DNA of 64,000 nucleotides from Flammeovirga sp. EKP202 (lineage in GTDB: Bacteria > Bacteroidota > Bacteroidia > Cytophagales > Flammeovirgaceae): positions 1 through 64,000 of the forward strand of contig NZ_JACVVP010000030.1 in assembly GCF_014534745.1 (NCBI RefSeq). Reading direction: 5' to 3'. Shown piece after piece: positions 55,099-64,000 of this stretch. The notes beneath the pieces are model-generated. The model was not told where the DNA came from, did not search any database, and saw nothing but the letters and a program-made list of their open reading frames with translations. Position 1 is the first letter of the stretch. Every line of letters begins with the position of its first letter. Both the position numbers and the translations under genes were made by a program.

Positions 55099-55127
55099 CA
55101 AATATAGAAATTTGAAAGAAAATTCAA
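55099..55127 (-). promoter_or_regulatory. promoter of the riboswitch/metK transcript
   Basis: On the minus strand the -7 element is TATATTTG (55099-55106), an exact consensus match, with a TTG at 55125-55127 and 18 bases between. Transcription would start at about 55092, just before the riboswitch P1. Confidence 0.7.
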
Positions 55128-55290
55128 GGGATTATTATCAAACTTTTTCATTTCATGCGGGTTGTCTACATATGAAAAAACATAATTCAGATCATTTTTT
55201 TGAAAAATCTTAGTCAATTCAGATTTCTACAGATTTCAAACAGATTTGCTGAATATGTTTGTAGCGAACTTAAAAATTCTATCAAATTTC

Positions 55291-57741
55291 ATGTATAAAA
55301 AAGCATACATACTATTAACACTTCTATCAATCGCGTTTCAAATTTTCGCAAATGACCCACTTAAGCCTGGTGTGATTTCGGGTAAAGTAACTGATGGAGA
55401 TTCAAACGTTGCCGTGGAATACGCCACCGTTTCTATTTTTGAACAAGCCTCTCATGCTTTAGTAGGAGGTACTGTCACTTCTGCAGATGGTATCTTTTCA
55501 ATCAAAAACATAGAAGAGGGAACTTATACTATAGAGGTCACCTTTATAGGATTCCAAAAAACTGTGATAGAAAATGTTGCAGTCAAAAGACCCAATTTAA
55601 AGAAAAATTTAGGTGTGATTACTTTAAGCACTGATGCCGAAGTGTTGGACGCAGTAGAGGTAGTAGGCACACAAAGTTCTGTTTCTTACGATATTGATAA
55701 GAAAATTGTCAATGTGGGAACTCAGTTTGCCGCACTATCAGGTACTGCTGTAGATATCTTAGAAAACATACCATCTGTAACTGTAGACGGTGATGGTAAT
55801 GTAAGTTTAAGAGGTAGCTCAGGTTTTACAGTACTTATTGATGGCCGACCTTCGGTATTAGATGCTTCAGAAGCATTGCAACAAATCCCAGCTTCAACAA
55901 TCGAAAACATAGAATTAATCACTAACCCATCTGCTAAATACGACCCAGACGGTACTGCCGGAATTATCAATATCATCACGAAGAAAAATAGACTAGAAGG
56001 CGTGAGTGGCGTCTTCAATGCTACAGGCGGTATGTATGACCGTTTGGGCGGCGATTTCCTGTTAAACTTTAAAAGAAAAAATTACAGCTTCTATGTAGGA
56101 GCAAATTACAACAAAAGACCAGGCCCAGGTACTTACAATTCAGAGCGTATTACAACTAATGGTGATACCACTTCTTACATTATTTCTGAAGGAGACAGAG
56201 AACGTACATTTGAAATGTATGGTGCTCAGGCAGGAGTTGAACTTTATCTTTCCGAGAAAGATTTCTTGAAAATTTCTGGTAAAGTTGGAGAGTTCAAAAT
56301 GTATGGGGGAATGGATGCAGACTTCTATGAATATCAAAGAATAGGTGGTGATGATGCTCCAATTAATGAAAACAGATACATCTCAAGTGAGCAGTGGGAA
56401 AGAGGAGGCTTATATTATAATGCCAACATTGCTTACCAACATAAGTTTGATAAGAAAGGACATACTATTGATGCTCAAATCGACTATGGTGGACGTGATA
56501 TGACAGAAAGTTCTATCAACGAATTGTATCCTAAATATGGTGATGGTAGCGTTGCTGAAACTCCTTCAAGTGGACAAAGATCAACTGAAATTGGTCCTGG
56601 AGGAAGATTAAGAGCTAAAATCGATTATGTATTGCCAGTGGGAGAAAAAGATAAGATTGAAGCAGGTTGGCAAACGCGTTGGAATCAGGCTGAAGATGTC
56701 AATGAGGTCTATAATTATAATACCACAACCGGAGAGTATGAATTCCAACCAGATTATAGCTATACTACAAATTACACTCAAACGATACACTCACTTTACG
56801 GTATTTACTCAGGAAAAGTAGGAAGTTTTGGTTATCAAGGTGGTGTTAGAGCGGAATATACGGGCCGTAATATTAATGTGGTAGGCTCAGATGATGAATA
56901 CCCAGTGGATCAATGGAACTTATTCCCTACTGTTCATCTTTCTTATAACCTTCCAAAAGATGATCAATTAATGTTGAGTTACTCAAGAAGAATTGAACGT
57001 CCTAGAGGTTGGTACTTAGAGCCTTTTGTAACATGGCAAGATGCTTTCAATGTGCGTAGAGGTAATCCAGGGTTACTACCTGAAAATATTGATTCATTTG
57101 ACTTTAGTTATTTGAAAAATATCAGTGATAACCTTACACTTTCTTTGGATGTTTATTACAGAATGACGCACAATAAAATCGAGAGAATACAAACAGTTTG
57201 GCCTGAAGATATAAATGTTATTATGCATACTTACGCCAACGTAGGGACAGATTATGCGCTTGGTACTGAAATCTCTTTAAACTACCAACCTTTCAAATGG
57301 TGGACGATGGACTTGATGGGGAACTTGTATGATTACAGAGTAGAAGGTGAATTGGAAGGACAAAGTTTTGACCGTCAAAATATAACTTGGAGTAGCCGTT
57401 TTAATAACACTTTTAGAGTGTCTAAAAATACGCAGATTCAAATCAACAATAGATATACAGGAGAAACAGTGACTGCACAAGGTAGAAATGAAGGATACTT
57501 TATGATGACTGCTGCTGTAAAACAAAACTTGATGAAAAAGAAGTTGACTTTAACAGCTTCGATGAATGATGTTTTAGGTACAGCACGTCGTAAGAGTTAT
57601 TCATCAGGTATTGGCTTCTCCAACTTTACAGAAGATTTTAGATATCCACATGTATTCACTGCAACGTTAACGTACAGATTGAATAACTTCAAGCCGTCAC
57701 GAAGAGGCGGTGGCGATGGTGGAGGAATGGACGATTTCTAG
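55291..57741 (+). CDS. TonB-dependent outer-membrane receptor
   Basis: The 816-residue protein has a signal peptide (about 1-21, ending FAND), a carboxypeptidase-regulatory-like Ig domain (about 28-115; ISGKVTDGDSNVAVEYATV and YTIEVTFIGFQKT), a plug (about 125-235; VDILENIPSVTVDGDGNVSLRG in pieces) and a barrel (OMP_b-brl_3 type) ending in a Gly-rich tail. Upstream start options to 55246 would destroy the signal peptide, so I chose this ATG. Such receptors bring in siderophores, vitamins or oligomers. It is 51 bases before a two-component system, which may control it. Confidence 0.88.
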   Translation: MYKKAYILLTLLSIAFQIFANDPLKPGVISGKVTDGDSNVAVEYATVSIFEQASHALVGGTVTSADGIFSIKNIEEGTYTIEVTFIGFQKTVIENVAVKRPNLKKNLGVITLSTDAEVLDAVEVVGTQSSVSYDIDKKIVNVGTQFAALSGTAVDILENIPSVTVDGDGNVSLRGSSGFTVLIDGRPSVLDASEALQQIPASTIENIELITNPSAKYDPDGTAGIINIITKKNRLEGVSGVFNATGGMYDRLGGDFLLNFKRKNYSFYVGANYNKRPGPGTYNSERITTNGDTTSYIISEGDRERTFEMYGAQAGVELYLSEKDFLKISGKVGEFKMYGGMDADFYEYQRIGGDDAPINENRYISSEQWERGGLYYNANIAYQHKFDKKGHTIDAQIDYGGRDMTESSINELYPKYGDGSVAETPSSGQRSTEIGPGGRLRAKIDYVLPVGEKDKIEAGWQTRWNQAEDVNEVYNYNTTTGEYEFQPDYSYTTNYTQTIHSLYGIYSGKVGSFGYQGGVRAEYTGRNINVVGSDDEYPVDQWNLFPTVHLSYNLPKDDQLMLSYSRRIERPRGWYLEPFVTWQDAFNVRRGNPGLLPENIDSFDFSYLKNISDNLTLSLDVYYRMTHNKIERIQTVWPEDINVIMHTYANVGTDYALGTEISLNYQPFKWWTMDLMGNLYDYRVEGELEGQSFDRQNITWSSRFNNTFRVSKNTQIQINNRYTGETVTAQGRNEGYFMMTAAVKQNLMKKKLTLTASMNDVLGTARRKSYSSGIGFSNFTEDFRYPHVFTATLTYRLNNFKPSRRGGGDGGGMDDF

Positions 57742-57792
57742 AAGTTAGGTAGTATTTTACTATCTTTCTAGCGGAAATAAGGATGATAATGC

Positions 57793-58473
57793 ATGAAATT
57801 ATTATTAATAGAAGATAATAAAGAATTAGCAAATGATGTGTCGGCTGCTCTTAAAGATCAAAAAATCAATATTGAACATGTTGACACATTAATCCAAGCC
57901 AAAGAAAAAATCGGGGTTTACGAATATGATATTCTTGTCGTAGACCTCGGTTTGCCCGATGGGAATGGATTGGAAATAGTAAAACTAATCAAACAAGTTG
58001 ACCCTAATACCGGAGTACTTATCGTCACGGCTAGAGACAGTGTAGATGATAAAGTACTTGGACTGGAATTAGGAGCGGATGATTATATCACAAAACCTTT
58101 CCATATGGCGGAGTTGATTGCCAGGGTAAGGTCTCTTTTTAGAAGGAAAAAATTCAAAGGGAGCAACACCATTGAAATCGGAGAGTTGAAGGTTGATATT
58201 TTATCCAAAAGCGTTTTTATCAATGATCAAGAAATTGAACTAACCAAAAAAGAATACGACCTTTTGGTCTACTTCCTTTACAATAAAGATAAAATGCTCA
58301 CCAAAGAAAATATAGCTGAACATCTTTGGGGAGATCATATAGATCAGGCTGATAGCTTCGATTTTATTTATTCTCATATCAAAAACCTAAGAAAAAAACT
58401 CCAAAAAAATAGGGGCGTTGACAGAATAAAATCGGTGTATGGTATGGGCTATAAATTTACTACTACTGTTTAA
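57793..58473 (+). CDS. OmpR-type response regulator
   Basis: The 226-residue regulator has a receiver domain (acid pocket in LLIEDN, phospho-acceptor Asp in LVVDLGLPDGNG, TKPFHMAELIARV) and a winged-helix domain (about 130-225; ELTKKEYDLLVYFL and SHIKNLRKKLQ, ending YGMGYKF). The kinase gene is 15 bases downstream, so the pair is co-transcribed. Its position after a TonB receptor gene suggests that the receptor or its substrate is part of its regulon. Confidence 0.92.
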   Translation: MKLLLIEDNKELANDVSAALKDQKINIEHVDTLIQAKEKIGVYEYDILVVDLGLPDGNGLEIVKLIKQVDPNTGVLIVTARDSVDDKVLGLELGADDYITKPFHMAELIARVRSLFRRKKFKGSNTIEIGELKVDILSKSVFINDQEIELTKKEYDLLVYFLYNKDKMLTKENIAEHLWGDHIDQADSFDFIYSHIKNLRKKLQKNRGVDRIKSVYGMGYKFTTTV

Positions 58474-58488
58474 AAAGAACTGTGCGAT

Positions 58489-59787
58489 ATGGCCAAGAAG
58501 AGGACCTTTAATTTATTATCAAGAATTACATTTTTCTACCTACTTTTTACATTAGGTGTTTTTTTGGCTTATGCCCAATTTCTTACCTCTGAAGCTGATG
58601 AATTTATTGATTCAGATTTGAATAGGAGGTTTTCATGGATAGAGAGAAAAGTAACTTATCATTTAGATGAAGGTGTACACCCTGATTCTTTAGTGGGGAG
58701 TTCGAGTTCGGTTACTTCTATTGAAAGAGTTTCAAAACGATGTAGAAAAGCAGAATATCCCGTTTATGAAGATTTCACGGTGTATCATGATGAGTTGGAT
58801 AGAAATTTATTGCACAGAAAAAAGATCGTATTAATTACTTCTAATGGTCAATTGTATCGAGTGGAAATGAACAGAGAGGTTCAAAACTATTACTATTTCC
58901 GCGATGACATTTATGAGTTAATCATTCCTTCCTTCATCGTATTGACCATTCTTATTGTACTTTCTAATGCCATTCTTTCGGGTTATTTCCTTCAACCTTT
59001 CAAAAGGATTTTAGAACAAATGCAGCTTTATAAAGTGGGAGGTAATAAACCATTGGAAAAAGTGGAGACGAATACGACTGAGTTTGTAGAAATGCAAGAC
59101 CTTTTCAGTAAAATGGTTAAAAGAATTGATGCGGATTATAACCACTTAAAAGAATACACAGAAGATATAGCTCATGAGATGCAGACGCCTTTGGCGATCA
59201 TTAGAAATAAGTCAGAAGCGTTGATGATTTCCGAAAAGTTGGAAGAAGAAGATGCTCGTACGATCAAAACAATCTACGATGAAGCGAATCATATTTCTAA
59301 GATCGGTACTACACTCAACTTGATTACTAAAATAGAAAATGGGGAGTTTACAGATATCAAAGAAATAAACATCAAAACAGAGATTGAGAAACAGGTTGAA
59401 GCAATTGAGGAATTGGCGGAGTTGAAGAACTTACAGATTGAAAAAGAACTAAGTGATGTGTTGCAATTTCAAATTGATCCATACCTTTTTGATATTGTAC
59501 TGAAAAACTTATTAAAAAATGCCATTCGTTATGGATCAACAGAAGGTCCTATCAAAATAAAAACGTCATCAACTGAATTTATAATCAGTAACTACGGATC
59601 ACCACTCACTATTTCAGAAGATCAGATTTTTAAACGCTTCGTCAAAGGATCTACATCAAGTCAGTCTTTAGGTTTAGGATTGGCATTGGTTAGTAAAATT
59701 TGTAAAGTTTCTAATTTAGAAATACAATATTCATATCAGCGAAAACAGCATATATTTTCAATAAAAACAAGAAAATTCAATGCTTAG
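58489..59787 (+). CDS. sensor histidine kinase
   Basis: The 432-residue kinase has two membrane helices (about 12-30 and 145-168), a periplasmic part of about 115 residues, a HAMP-like linker, a HisKA domain with H-box DIAHEMQTPLAII and an HATPase domain with N-box NLLKNAIRYG and a G2 loop SLGLGLALV. The G1 box is weak (the SNYGSPL stretch), as in some QseC-like kinases. It acts with the regulator encoded just upstream. Ligand unknown. Confidence 0.9.
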   Translation: MAKKRTFNLLSRITFFYLLFTLGVFLAYAQFLTSEADEFIDSDLNRRFSWIERKVTYHLDEGVHPDSLVGSSSSVTSIERVSKRCRKAEYPVYEDFTVYHDELDRNLLHRKKIVLITSNGQLYRVEMNREVQNYYYFRDDIYELIIPSFIVLTILIVLSNAILSGYFLQPFKRILEQMQLYKVGGNKPLEKVETNTTEFVEMQDLFSKMVKRIDADYNHLKEYTEDIAHEMQTPLAIIRNKSEALMISEKLEEEDARTIKTIYDEANHISKIGTTLNLITKIENGEFTDIKEINIKTEIEKQVEAIEELAELKNLQIEKELSDVLQFQIDPYLFDIVLKNLLKNAIRYGSTEGPIKIKTSSTEFIISNYGSPLTISEDQIFKRFVKGSTSSQSLGLGLALVSKICKVSNLEIQYSYQRKQHIFSIKTRKFNA

Positions 59788-59830
59788 TTTGGAGTACTAA
59801 AGAAGTCTTAATAACTTAATTAAATACAAA

Positions 59831-59861
59831 CTTGAATCGGTATTTGAAATAAAGATTCAAG
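59831..59861. promoter_or_regulatory. inverted repeat upstream of the M20 peptidase gene
   Basis: A perfect 8-bp inverted repeat, CTTGAATC (59831-59838) and GATTCAAG (59854-59861), with a 15-base spacer. It has no T tail and lies 77 bases before the next start, so it is more likely an operator than a terminator. Confidence 0.35.
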
Positions 59862-59937
59862 CATGTGATAAATTACAAACATAAGTATTTGTCATCACTG
59901 ATAAATATTCACTTTACATCTCAAACTCTCTTTTTCT

Positions 59938-61392
59938 ATGAAGCGTTTTGTAGGAATCTTATCAGGCACACTAACTATTGCCTCTCTTTACATTTTTGGA
60001 AATTTATTTTTATTTGATTCTCAACAATCAAAAATCTCAAAGTTAGGCTCACGCTCAATTAGTGATTCTGCTAAATACCACCTTTCGGAAGCGATACAAA
60101 TAAAAACGGTCTCATATGACGATCCCGATCTGATTGATTCATCTGAATTTGTAAAGTTTCGAAACTTTCTTCAAGTGACTTATCCAGTGGTTTTCAGTAA
60201 TACGGAATATCATCTTTTTGGTGGTTTTTCTTATTTAATTAAATGGGAAGGAAGTGATTCTTCATTAAAACCTATCGTTTTGATGTCGCATTTTGATGTT
60301 GTTCCTGCTTTGGAGGAAAACATATCAGAGTGGAAATATCCCCCTTTTAGCGGAGCAATAGTAGATGGAATCATTTGGGGGAGAGGAGCTATTGATGATA
60401 AAGTAGGAGTGATTGGTATCTTAGAATCAGTGCAATCATTGATGGAATCTGGTTTTAAACCAAAGCGAACGATCTATATGGCGTTCGGTCATGATGAAGA
60501 GATCAATGGTACACATGGTGCAAGCTCAATGGCTCATTACCTTAAACAACAAGGTATAGAGGCTGAGTTTGTTTTGGATGAGGGTGGATACATTACACAA
60601 GGTTTAGTACCCGGAATGGAAAAAGATGTGGCATTGGTTGGGACAACAGAGAAAGGATTCTTAACAGTGGAACTATCAACAGATATTGAAGGTGGACACG
60701 CTTCCATGCCTAAAACAGAAAGTGCTATTAGTGTTTTGACAAAAGCAGTTAATGATGTGGTCAATGATCCTTTCCCTTCTTACATCTCTCCACCATTAAA
60801 AGATTTTATTGATTTTGTAGGTCCAGAAATGCCTTTTGGCTTAAAGACAGTTTTTGCCAACTCTACTCTTTTGGAACCAGTACTGATGTCGGTATATGAG
60901 AAATCACCCTCTTCAAATGCTTTAGTAAGAACAACCATTGCTCCAACAATAATCAGCGCTGGAATGAAAAGCAATGTGCTCCCTAAAAAAGCACATGCAG
61001 TGTTGAACATCAGAATTCTACCTGGAGAAACTGTGGATTATGTTTTTGAGTCCATTAAAAAGAAGGTCAATAATGATGAGGTAAAGTTAAGAATACTGAA
61101 TAAATCAGAGGCCGCTCCAATTTCAGATGCCTATTCTGAGGCATTTAAACTTTTGGATCAATCAATCAAAGAGATATTTGGCGATATTGTTGTGTCACCT
61201 TATATCATGATTGCAGCGTCAGATTCAAGACACTATTCTGAAATATCACCTAATGTATATCGCTTTTGTCCTTTTCATTTAAATAAAGATAATTTGGACA
61301 CGATTCATGGTGAAAATGAGAGGATTGGTGTTGTAGAATTTGAAAATACAATCCGTTTTTATAAACAATTAATAAAAAATACAACGCTATAA
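59938..61392 (+). CDS. M20-family metallopeptidase (CPS1-like)
   Basis: The 484-residue protein has an N-terminal membrane or signal segment (about 5-25). It carries M20 zinc motifs: VLMSHFDVVP, WGRGAIDDK, MAFGHDEEINGTHGA and FVLDEGG. These give the two-zinc site of di/aminoacyl-peptide hydrolases related to yeast carboxypeptidase S. It should cleave exported or periplasmic peptides. It is 4 bases upstream of the DUF5686 gene and probably co-transcribed. Confidence 0.9.
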   Translation: MKRFVGILSGTLTIASLYIFGNLFLFDSQQSKISKLGSRSISDSAKYHLSEAIQIKTVSYDDPDLIDSSEFVKFRNFLQVTYPVVFSNTEYHLFGGFSYLIKWEGSDSSLKPIVLMSHFDVVPALEENISEWKYPPFSGAIVDGIIWGRGAIDDKVGVIGILESVQSLMESGFKPKRTIYMAFGHDEEINGTHGASSMAHYLKQQGIEAEFVLDEGGYITQGLVPGMEKDVALVGTTEKGFLTVELSTDIEGGHASMPKTESAISVLTKAVNDVVNDPFPSYISPPLKDFIDFVGPEMPFGLKTVFANSTLLEPVLMSVYEKSPSSNALVRTTIAPTIISAGMKSNVLPKKAHAVLNIRILPGETVDYVFESIKKKVNNDEVKLRILNKSEAAPISDAYSEAFKLLDQSIKEIFGDIVVSPYIMIAASDSRHYSEISPNVYRFCPFHLNKDNLDTIHGENERIGVVEFENTIRFYKQLIKNTTL

Positions 61393-61396
61393 GCGA

Positions 61397-63829
61397 GTGA
61401 ATTCATTGTCGAGTCAACTATATAAATCATTTTTTAATTTACTTTTTCTTCATTTTTTAGTTTGTCATATAGCTTTTGGACAAGATCATGCTATTCAAGG
61501 TAAAATATTGGATAAGGAAACGTTACAGCCTGTTGGATTTGCACATCTTATAATTAAAGGTGATGATAAAGGTACTTCAACGAACGAAAAAGGTCTTTTT
61601 TTTATCAGAGAAATAGCATCGAATGATACACTACTGGTGTCTTGTCTTGGCTATAAAACAACTTCTTTTGGTCTGGATAATGAATTGCTAAACAAGGAAA
61701 TGGTCTTGTTTTTGGAAAAAAATGCTCAACAATTAGAGGAGGTTGTGGTAGGAAGAAGAGGTTATGAAAATCCTGCATGGGAAATAATCCGGTTGACCAT
61801 AAAAAATGCCGCATTACATAATTACCAAGGGAACGAGGATTTTGATTATGAATCTTCGATCAGAACGAATGTCTATATTACAGATACCAATGAAGATTTT
61901 CTGAAACAAAAATTGGTGAAAGAGGCGGTTCAAAGAATGGAAAAGATTGATACCTTATCAGTCAATCAAAAAGGGATGCCCAATATTCCTGTTTATTCTT
62001 CTTCCTCTAAACAAAAAGTCAATTATCAAGCTGGAAAACAGGCCGAAGATCGAGAGCAATCTTACTACAAGGAAGTATTTTTAGGCCCTGAATTTGAAAA
62101 TCAATTCAAACAAGGGTTAGATAATGAAAAAACGACGATTAATTTCTATCAAAAATGGCTGCGTTTTTTAGCCAAAGATTTTTCATCTCCTTTTAATGCC
62201 TCTTTTAAGAATTACTACGATTTTGAATTGGTGACCTATGAAAAAGTCGACGACGATTGGTGTTATAAAATTGATTTTGTTCCTCGGAGAGAAAACGATA
62301 TGACCTTTGGAGGAACGGTTTGGGTAACCGATGAAAAGAGAGGGTTTGCCATTAAAAAAGTAACAGCAGCAATAGGACGAAATTCTCCCATAAACTTTAT
62401 TGATAGCATAACGGTAGATCAAAAACTAGCTGTTATTGATACATCACAAATTTGGTTTCCTTATCAACAAAATATTAAAATGTGGGTAGGAGGTAAATTG
62501 AATAAGAATTGGACGAAGTTTTTGGTGGATATTAGTACCAAAAATACCTTCCCATCGAAAGATACGTTATTGTATTCTCCATCTATCGATACTACAATTT
62601 ATGCTCAGATTGATACCGTAAAACAAATGCCCACTGTAAAAGCAACTGCACAAATAATGGACATGTTTGTGACTGGTTATTATAGAGTAGGAGGTTTTGA
62701 CTTTGGTCCACTTACTGTTTTGTATGCTCAGAATAATGTAGAGGGAAATCGTATTCAATTTGGAGGATTAACCAACACGCAATGGAACAAGAATTTGATT
62801 GGAGGAGGGTATGTAGCGTATGGTACCAATGACCAAAAGTGGAAGTGGGGTGTAATGGGTAAATATATCCTCAATCATGAAAATTGGACTTTCCTTTATG
62901 CTCGTGCTCAACATTCCCTTCAACGTTTGGGTGGAGGTATCACTTTTCCAGGGCAAGATCCTTACTTATGGATTTCTCAAGCTTGGGGTACTTTTACAAA
63001 TCCTTATTACTTGGATGAGGCGAGAGTATTGGCCAATTCTTATGTAGCAGAAGGTATTCAGTTAAGAGGTAGTTTTACCTATAGAAATGAGAATTACTTT
63101 GCGACGGAGTTAACAGATACACTTGCTTTTTCAAGAATTACAACTTCAGAACTAAGTGGATCTATCCTTTTTGATTTTGGGAAAAGGTATGTATCAAGCC
63201 GACATTTGAATAGATACATCGCAGCAAATGGAAAATACCCCACCATTACATTCACTTATAAGAGAGGTTTACCAACATTTTTTGATGCGACGGACAGTTA
63301 TCATAAGCTTGAATTATCGATGAGACATCGCTTTAAAGTGGGAGCTTTAGGTAGAATGGATTACGTACTTTCATCTGGTTGGACCCCCTCTACCGTTCCC
63401 TTTCCTTTGTTATTTGTACATCGGGGAAATAACTTAAGGTACATCTACAGTGGTAGTTCCTATAACCTTATGGATTTCGGGGAATTTATGAGTGATCGTT
63501 ATGCTAGTATCAGAATGTTCCATCATTTTGAAGGTCTTTTTATTAATAGAATCCCCGTACTCAAAAAAATGAATGTGAAGACATTTGGTATTGCAAACTT
63601 ACTTTGGGGAGGAGTGTCTAGTGATAACCTCGCAGCTAATGTAAATCCATGGGATAAAGATGAAGCCAGTTTTAATAGTTTAGACCCTTCAACCCCTTAT
63701 GTGGAAGTAGGTGGAGGTGTAGAAAATATCTTCAGAATGGTGAAGGTTATGTTTTTATACAGAGCTACTTATCAAGAAGGAGCATCAAGAAAATATGGGA
63801 TAATGTTTGCAATAACTCCGGAGTTTTAG
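61397..63829 (+). CDS. DUF5686 outer-membrane protein with carboxypeptidase-like regulatory domain
   Basis: The 810-residue protein starts at a GTG. It has a signal peptide (about 1-28, ending AFGQ), a carboxypeptidase-regulatory-like domain (about 31-118; IQGKILDKETLQPVGFAHLII in pieces) and the DUF5686 pattern from about 125 on (VVGRRGYENPAWEIIRLTIKN in pieces). The rest is a beta-barrel. Its function is unknown; the group is widespread in Bacteroidota outer membranes. It follows the M20 peptidase gene by 4 bases. The dispersed repeat copy B begins 51 bases after the stop. Confidence 0.87.
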   Translation: MNSLSSQLYKSFFNLLFLHFLVCHIAFGQDHAIQGKILDKETLQPVGFAHLIIKGDDKGTSTNEKGLFFIREIASNDTLLVSCLGYKTTSFGLDNELLNKEMVLFLEKNAQQLEEVVVGRRGYENPAWEIIRLTIKNAALHNYQGNEDFDYESSIRTNVYITDTNEDFLKQKLVKEAVQRMEKIDTLSVNQKGMPNIPVYSSSSKQKVNYQAGKQAEDREQSYYKEVFLGPEFENQFKQGLDNEKTTINFYQKWLRFLAKDFSSPFNASFKNYYDFELVTYEKVDDDWCYKIDFVPRRENDMTFGGTVWVTDEKRGFAIKKVTAAIGRNSPINFIDSITVDQKLAVIDTSQIWFPYQQNIKMWVGGKLNKNWTKFLVDISTKNTFPSKDTLLYSPSIDTTIYAQIDTVKQMPTVKATAQIMDMFVTGYYRVGGFDFGPLTVLYAQNNVEGNRIQFGGLTNTQWNKNLIGGGYVAYGTNDQKWKWGVMGKYILNHENWTFLYARAQHSLQRLGGGITFPGQDPYLWISQAWGTFTNPYYLDEARVLANSYVAEGIQLRGSFTYRNENYFATELTDTLAFSRITTSELSGSILFDFGKRYVSSRHLNRYIAANGKYPTITFTYKRGLPTFFDATDSYHKLELSMRHRFKVGALGRMDYVLSSGWTPSTVPFPLLFVHRGNNLRYIYSGSSYNLMDFGEFMSDRYASIRMFHHFEGLFINRIPVLKKMNVKTFGIANLLWGGVSSDNLAANVNPWDKDEASFNSLDPSTPYVEVGGGVENIFRMVKVMFLYRATYQEGASRKYGIMFAITPEF

Positions 63830-63879
63830 GCTGTCAAATAAGTAAATTGTAAACTAAGTTTTTGAATATTTATTAGAGT

Positions 63880-64000
63880 TAGAAATCAGGAGATTTTTGA
63901 TGGATTATAAGACTTGAATACCGTCAAAACTTAACAATCACACTAGTGTAATGTCTATCCTTTTAGTTTGGCAGTTCTTCCTTCGGCCTTGAAGGGAAAA
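63880..64000 (+). repeat. dispersed repeat, copy B (cut by window end)
   Basis: The segment aligns with 35266-35385 over its whole length up to the window edge, with blocks AGAAATCAGGAGATT, CTTAACA, TTTTAGTTTGG and TTGAAGGGAAAA. It lies 51 bases after the last stop codon in the same strand sense as copy A. A hairpin CCTTC/GAAGG lies near its end. Confidence 0.7.

Noticed and set aside
54984-55217. 77-codon minus-strand frame
   Set aside because: It runs through the SAM-I riboswitch and its promoter, so it is non-coding.
55246-57741. Upstream start of the TonB receptor
   Set aside because: It would put 15 residues before a clear signal peptide; the ATG at 55291 is preferred.
1-64000. CRISPR array, prophage, rRNA or restriction-modification system
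   Set aside because: No regularly spaced repeats, phage structural genes, rRNA-like stretches or methylase/endonuclease motifs were seen in the window.

Overview
The window is AT-rich DNA from a marine-type member of the Bacteroidota, most like the Flammeovirga/Cytophagales group. The pointers are SusC/TonB-type and DUF5686 outer-membrane proteins, a C-terminal type IX secretion (T9SS) sorting domain on a GH16 polysaccharidase, 7TMR-DISM and SpoIIE signalling proteins, an RprX/RprY two-component pair, and several promoters with the Bacteroidota -7 element TAnnTTTG. The assignment rests on gene families and base composition only. I see no CRISPR array, complete insertion sequence, prophage or rRNA.

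Layout. 1-1.7 kb: two small genes (one DUF3144) and a MazEF-type toxin-antitoxin pair with an operator-like palindrome. 1.8-5.5 kb: a secreted caspase-like protease, a TIGR03364-type FAD oxidoreductase and a small unknown gene. 5.9-13.4 kb: an outer-membrane porin, an NrtA/B-type nitrate-family ABC importer with two ATPases, then a PilJ-SpoIIE signalling phosphatase, with a dense cluster of TAAGTA/TACTTA sites in front. 13.5-17.8 kb: DUF2834 protein, GH16 enzyme with T9SS tail, Fur-family regulator and HMA-CDF metal transporter. 17.8-21 kb: a minus-strand AraC/SRPBCC/hydrolase operon and a 2H phosphoesterase. 21.3-26.9 kb: a TolC/adaptor/RND efflux operon. 27-35.2 kb: class III cyclase, a Coq4-motif membrane protein, a DUF6940-like protein, AraC-SDR-ene reductase, DUF3626, isochorismatase-family hydrolase and a small membrane protein. 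35.2-36.2 kb: a repeat-bearing structured non-coding region and a lipoprotein. 36.2-44.7 kb (minus): RprXY, a tRNA-like RNA gene (+), a coupled SDR/YpdA/serine-hydrolase-like operon and PcrA helicase. 45.1-50.3 kb (+): YqgE, M3 peptidase, IscA/SufA-type protein, and a 7TM receptor fused to an IS1595-type transposase DNA-binding region. 50.4-55.1 kb (minus): patatin-barrel protein, metK and a lipoprotein behind a SAM-I riboswitch. 55.3-64 kb (+): TonB-dependent receptor, a two-component system, an M20 peptidase and a DUF5686 protein.

How the genes work together. The porin, binding lipoprotein, permease and ATPases form one route for an anion such as nitrate across both membranes. The PilJ-type sensor domain just downstream may sense the same ligand. 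The SAM riboswitch makes metK and its upstream lipoprotein respond to SAM. The AraC regulator at 29.7 kb probably controls the SDR and perhaps the ene reductase through two direct repeats 21 bp apart.

The most unusual items are the receptor-transposase fusion at 48.4-50.3 kb, the palindrome cluster before the porin, the dispersed structured repeat that follows stop codons at about 27.1, 35.3 and 63.9 kb, the odd tRNA-like gene at 39.4 kb, and the SAM-controlled lipoprotein. All calls come from reading the sequence without database searches.
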